This document shows, one piece after another, positions 3,626 through 6,053 of a DNA stretch of 6,053 nucleotides (its first letter is position 1; each line of letters begins with the position of its first letter). The notes under the pieces are model-generated. The model saw nothing but the letters and a program-made list of their open reading frames with translations. It did no database searches and was not told where the DNA came from. The translations under genes and the position numbers were made by a program. The stretch is from a bacterium (GTDB taxonomy: Bacteria > UBA6262), in the NCBI GenBank assembly GCA_028716025.1, contig JAQUQP010000121.1:1-6053 (forward strand), read 5' to 3'.

Positions 3626-4156
3626 ATGCGCTTAAATACCCACGAGATGGTTAAGGTTAGCCTTTTTGCCAGCTTGACCGCGGCCGGAAGTTTGATCTAT
3701 ATCCCTTTACCCTTCAACCTTGTGCCGATCACTTTACAGACTTTTTTTACCTATTTATCAGGGATCATACTCGGTCCGCTGCTGGGTCCGTTAAGCCAGC
3801 TGGTTTATATCCTGCTGGGGTGCCTCAATTTGCCGGTCTTTGCCGGTGGGACGGCCGGTTTAGGGATACTATTTGGCCCGACTGGCGGATATTTATGGGG
3901 GTTCCTGGCCGCCAGCGGCGTTATTGGCTTGATCTCCCGCGGCCAAAGAAATATTTGGCGGTTCACTCTGGCCCTGGTCATAGGAACCCTGGTGCTCTAT
4001 ATGTGCGGGTTGGCCCAATTGGTTTTAGTCGCTCATCTTTCCCCGGCTCAGGCCTTCTGGACCGGAATGGCTGTCTTTCTGCCTGGAGATCTCTTGAAGA
4101 TAGTTTTAGCCTCCCAGGTAGCTTTAAAATTACCCCAGAAATTAATGCCTTTTTAA
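3626..4156 (+). CDS. bioY: BioY biotin transporter, substrate-binding S component
   Basis: A 176-aa integral membrane protein of the BioY family, the biotin-binding S component of ECF transporters. Family signatures are VPITLQTF (33-40), LLGPLSQLVYILLG (about 52-65), the biotin-site segment PVFAGGTAGLG then GPTGGYLWGF (70-80, 84-93), and FLPGDLLKI (151-159). About six membrane helices are expected (near 10-27, 36-50, 55-68, 86-104, 111-134, 144-166). Length is normal. No ecfA or ecfT genes lie beside it, so it either shares an EcfAT module encoded elsewhere or acts alone; the window cannot decide. The start at ATG 3626 has a weak ribosome binding site (GGTG, 3617-3620). The BirA-type operator just upstream independently supports a biotin role. 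A separate promoter precedes the next gene, so bioY is probably monocistronic. Confidence 0.93.
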   Translation: MRLNTHEMVKVSLFASLTAAGSLIYIPLPFNLVPITLQTFFTYLSGIILGPLLGPLSQLVYILLGCLNLPVFAGGTAGLGILFGPTGGYLWGFLAASGVIGLISRGQRNIWRFTLALVIGTLVLYMCGLAQLVLVAHLSPAQAFWTGMAVFLPGDLLKIVLASQVALKLPQKLMPF

Positions 4157-4193
4157 CTCTTTTCTCCCTGCCGCACAATCCTCTTTTTTTCTC

Positions 4194-4222
4194 TTGAAAT
4201 TAAAAAAACGATATGCTATCAT
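4194..4222 (+). promoter_or_regulatory. Extended -10 sigma70 promoter of the tpiA-rpiB-deoC unit
   Basis: TTGAAA (4194-4199) and TATCAT (4217-4222) are 17 bases apart, and TGC directly precedes the -10 box (4214-4216), the extended -10 TGn motif. Transcription should start near 4229, about 43 bases before the tpiA start. Confidence 0.8.
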
Positions 4223-4271
4223 AAAACAATAATCTATTACGGAATCTAATTCTGAAAGTGAGGTATTTTCT

Positions 4272-5021
4272 TTGCGTAAACCCATCCTTGCAGGTAACTG
4301 GAAAATGTACAAAACTACCCAGGAAGCAAAAGCCTTGGTAGAAGGATTAAAAAGCCGGGTAGGAACATTGAATGACCGGGAAGTAGTTGTTTGCCCTCCC
4401 TTTACCAGCCTGGTAACCGCGGCAGAAGCGCTCCGGGGCTCCAACCTGAAATTAGGCGCCCAAAATATGTATTGGGAAGACAAAGGTGCTTTTACCGGAG
4501 AGATCGCGCCGGGAATGCTGAAAGATACCGGTTGTGTCTATGTGATCATCGGGCACTCTGAACGCCGGCAGTACTTTGGTGAAACTGAGGTTACAGTCAA
4601 TAAAAAAATGAAGAAAGCTTTCCAGTCGGGGTTGCTTCCTATCGTTTGTGTCGGAGAGACCCTGGCGGAACGGGAAAGTAATAGAACCTTCCAGATATTG
4701 GAACGCCAAATACGAGATGGCGCCAGCGGCCTTAGCCCGGAAGAAGCTAACAAACTGGTAGTCGCTTATGAACCGGTTTGGGCTATCGGTACCGGCAAAA
4801 CCGCTACTCCCCAGCAGGCTGAGGAAGCGCATAAGTTCATTCGCCAGAAATTAGCAGAGGTATACACTCCGGCCATTGCTGAAGAGATCAGGATCTTGTA
4901 CGGCGGCAGCGTCAAACCGGAAAATTGTAAAGAATTAATGGGTCAAGCTGATATAGACGGGGCTTTAGTAGGCGGAGCCAGCTTGGAAGTCGAATCATTC
5001 AGTAAAATAGTGAACTATTAG
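4272..5021 (+). CDS. tpiA: Triosephosphate isomerase
   Basis: A 249-aa cytoplasmic TIM-barrel enzyme that interconverts dihydroxyacetone phosphate and glyceraldehyde-3-phosphate in glycolysis and gluconeogenesis. The active site is intact: N9 and K11 (AGNWKMYK), the electrophile H95 (IIGHSERRQYFGE), the base E167 (VAYEPVWAIGTGKTA, whose loop closes over substrate), and the phosphate-binding LYGGSVKPEN (209-218) and ALVGGASLE (231-239). Length is standard. The start is a TTG at 4272, chosen because MRKPILAGNWKM is the usual family N-terminus and GTGAGGT (4258-4264) is well placed; no ATG fits. It is first in an operon, with rpiB 21 bases downstream and deoC after that, and is driven by the extended -10 promoter at 4194. 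Confidence 0.97.
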   Translation: MRKPILAGNWKMYKTTQEAKALVEGLKSRVGTLNDREVVVCPPFTSLVTAAEALRGSNLKLGAQNMYWEDKGAFTGEIAPGMLKDTGCVYVIIGHSERRQYFGETEVTVNKKMKKAFQSGLLPIVCVGETLAERESNRTFQILERQIRDGASGLSPEEANKLVVAYEPVWAIGTGKTATPQQAEEAHKFIRQKLAEVYTPAIAEEIRILYGGSVKPENCKELMGQADIDGALVGGASLEVESFSKIVNY

Positions 5022-5042
5022 AAAACAATCCTGGAGTAGAGC

Positions 5043-5492
5043 ATGATAATTGCCATTGGCAGTGACCATGGTGGAGTTGAGTTAAAAGAAAAAATCAAGG
5101 TTTTCTTAACCCAGGCCGGCTATGAAGTGAAAGATCTGGGCACCAATACCAAGGATAGCGTTGATTATCCTGATATCGCTTTACAGGTGGCTGAAGAGGT
5201 CTCGCAGGGTAAGTCTGAGCGGGGGATATTGTTATGCAAAACCGGGATTGGTATGTGTATTGCCGCCAATAAGGTTCCCCGGGTCCGGGCCGCTCTTTGC
5301 TGCCGGGCGGACCAAGCTAGATTAGCCAGTGAACATAATCAAGCCAATGTGCTTTGTTTAAGCGGCTTGACCAGTGAGTCGGAAATGGAACAAATGATCA
5401 AAGCCTGGCTGGAAACCCCTTTTGGCCGGGAAAGGCACCTGCGCCGTATCAATAAAATAGCTGAAATTGAAAAAAAATATATGAAAGAATAA
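5043..5492 (+). CDS. rpiB: Ribose-5-phosphate isomerase B (RpiB/LacAB family)
   Basis: A 149-aa sugar-phosphate isomerase of the RpiB/LacA/LacB family, expected to interconvert ribulose-5-phosphate and ribose-5-phosphate. Family motifs are GSDHGG (6-11), SVDYPD (39-44), the active-site loop LLCKTGIGMCIAANK (63-77) with presumed catalytic C65 and T67, RAALC (82-86), and SEHNQANVLCLSG (96-108) with H98. Basic residues near the end (GRERHLRR, 128-135) probably hold the phosphate. Two departures are visible: CKTGIG instead of the common CGTGIG, and LSGL where many members have LGGR or LGAR, losing an Arg. Both could be lineage variants, but they leave some doubt about exact substrate; an allose- or galactose-6-phosphate isomerase is less likely given the neighbours. 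GGAG at 5032-5035 supports ATG 5043. It lies between tpiA and deoC. Confidence 0.92.
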   Translation: MIIAIGSDHGGVELKEKIKVFLTQAGYEVKDLGTNTKDSVDYPDIALQVAEEVSQGKSERGILLCKTGIGMCIAANKVPRVRAALCCRADQARLASEHNQANVLCLSGLTSESEMEQMIKAWLETPFGRERHLRRINKIAEIEKKYMKE

Positions 5493-5507
5493 AGATTGGT
5501 CCCGGCC

Positions 5508-6053
5508 ATGGAATTCGACCAAAAATTAGCCCAAATTATTGATTACGCTGTATTGAAACCTGATACAACGAATGAGCATATTGACCAGGCGTGCCAGGAG
5601 GCCAGGAAATACCGTTTTGCCGCGGTCTGCGTTAATCCCAGTTATGTGCCGTTGGCCGCGAAATTACTGCACGGCAGCGGGGTTAAAGTCAGTGCCGTGA
5701 TCGGTTTTCCTCTGGGCGCCAGCACTTCCACGGTGAAAAGCATAGAGGCGCGCAATGCCTTACTCAACGGGGCTGATGAAATTGATATGGTCTTGAATAT
5801 CGGGGCTCTTAAATCGAATGAAACTGAGATCGTGAACGAAGAAATAAAAATGGTGCGTAACGTCACTAACGGTCATGTCCTGAAAATAATCCTGGAAACC
5901 TGCCTGCTCAACAAAGAAGAAAAAATCAAGGCTTGTGAGATCGCCAGCAGCCAGGGAGTTAATTTTATCAAGACTTCCACCGGTTTTAGTACCGGCGGAG
6001 CGACGGTTGAGGATATCAAACTGATCCGCCAGGTAGTGGGCATAGAAATGGGT
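5508..6053 (+). CDS. deoC: Deoxyribose-phosphate aldolase (3' truncated by window edge)
   Basis: An open frame from ATG 5508 to the window end gives 182 residues of DeoC, a class I aldolase that cleaves 2-deoxyribose-5-phosphate to glyceraldehyde-3-phosphate and acetaldehyde. Family blocks are IDYAVLKPDTT (11-21), VCVNPSYVPLA (40-50), VSAVIGFPLGASTST (61-75), GADEIDMVLNIGALKS (88-103), LKIILETCLL (125-134) and NFIKTSTGFSTGGATVEDI (152-170). D93, K126 and the Schiff-base lysine K155 are present; the last catalytic lysine, in the VKASGGIR block, would come just beyond the edge. The usual DH of the IDHTLLKP motif is DY here. The gene starts 15 bases after rpiB with only a weak ribosome binding site, so translation may be coupled; a TTG four codons upstream (5496) is an alternative start. 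Its product feeds tpiA. Confidence 0.95.
   Translation, partial: MEFDQKLAQIIDYAVLKPDTTNEHIDQACQEARKYRFAAVCVNPSYVPLAAKLLHGSGVKVSAVIGFPLGASTSTVKSIEARNALLNGADEIDMVLNIGALKSNETEIVNEEIKMVRNVTNGHVLKIILETCLLNKEEKIKACEIASSQGVNFIKTSTGFSTGGATVEDIKLIRQVVGIEMG

Noticed and set aside
4157..4193. Terminator after bioY at the T-rich stretch
   Set aside because: The run CTCTTTTTTTCTC has no GC-rich inverted repeat before it, so an intrinsic terminator is not supported.
3820..4197. 125-codon forward frame overlapping bioY
   Set aside because: Out-of-frame shadow of the conserved BioY sequence, with low-complexity Arg/Gly/Trp composition.
4452..4832. 126-codon reverse-strand frame within tpiA
   Set aside because: Antisense to intact, strongly conserved tpiA motifs, with no independent coding signal.

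Overview
The window looks like a chromosomal segment of an uncultured bacterium with moderate GC content, compact operons and canonical sigma70-type promoters. Several traits are ones I associate with Candidatus Omnitrophota (OP3) and similar candidate phyla: a DUF1844 gene next to gltX, a very small Lys-rich protein with a GYLYFIDKQGDVSRAKMARGG core, a RpiB with a CKTGIG active-site loop, and intergenic GGCGG/CCGCC palindromes with TTCGACTGCGCTCAG-type repeats. That assignment is tentative and was not checked by search. No phage, transposase or CRISPR gene is visible.

Layout. Bases 2-864 hold the 3' end of gltX (glutamyl-tRNA synthetase) followed closely by a DUF1844 gene. Bases 865-1237 form a repeat-rich gap containing tRNA-Gln(CUG), short palindromes, and a second copy of the tRNA 3' end. 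Bases 1238-1582 encode a small four-helix membrane protein of the phage-holin-4_2 (PF04020) type, followed at once by tRNA-Glu(CUC). A candidate 29-codon small ORF ending on a strong intrinsic terminator fills 1748-1867. An 11-bp perfect inverted repeat then precedes a 405-aa protein with two HD-GYP domains (1964-3181). After a REP-like repeat comes a monocistronic unit with a near-consensus promoter, a 43-aa basic protein and an intrinsic terminator (3269-3547). bioY follows (3626-4156), preceded by a BirA-type GTTAAC-N15-GTTAAC operator. The last unit starts at an extended -10 promoter (4194-4222) and reads tpiA - rpiB - deoC; deoC runs off the right edge.

How the genes fit together. The left third is a translation neighbourhood: GluRS lies near a tRNA-Glu and a tRNA-Gln, both of which a non-discriminating GluRS would charge. 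The right third is central sugar-phosphate metabolism: DeoC makes glyceraldehyde-3-phosphate and acetaldehyde from deoxyribose-5-phosphate, TpiA equilibrates glyceraldehyde-3-phosphate with DHAP, and RpiB interconverts ribulose- and ribose-5-phosphate. bioY is a separate biotin-uptake unit probably repressed by BirA with biotinyl-AMP. The HD-GYP protein is probably a cyclic-dinucleotide phosphodiesterase or a sensor derived from one.

I do not see a convincing undescribed multi-gene system. The best leads are the duplicated tRNA-Gln 3' end with embedded palindromes, the small ORF on its own terminator, the strongly expressed-looking 43-aa protein, and the hairpin ahead of the HD-GYP gene.
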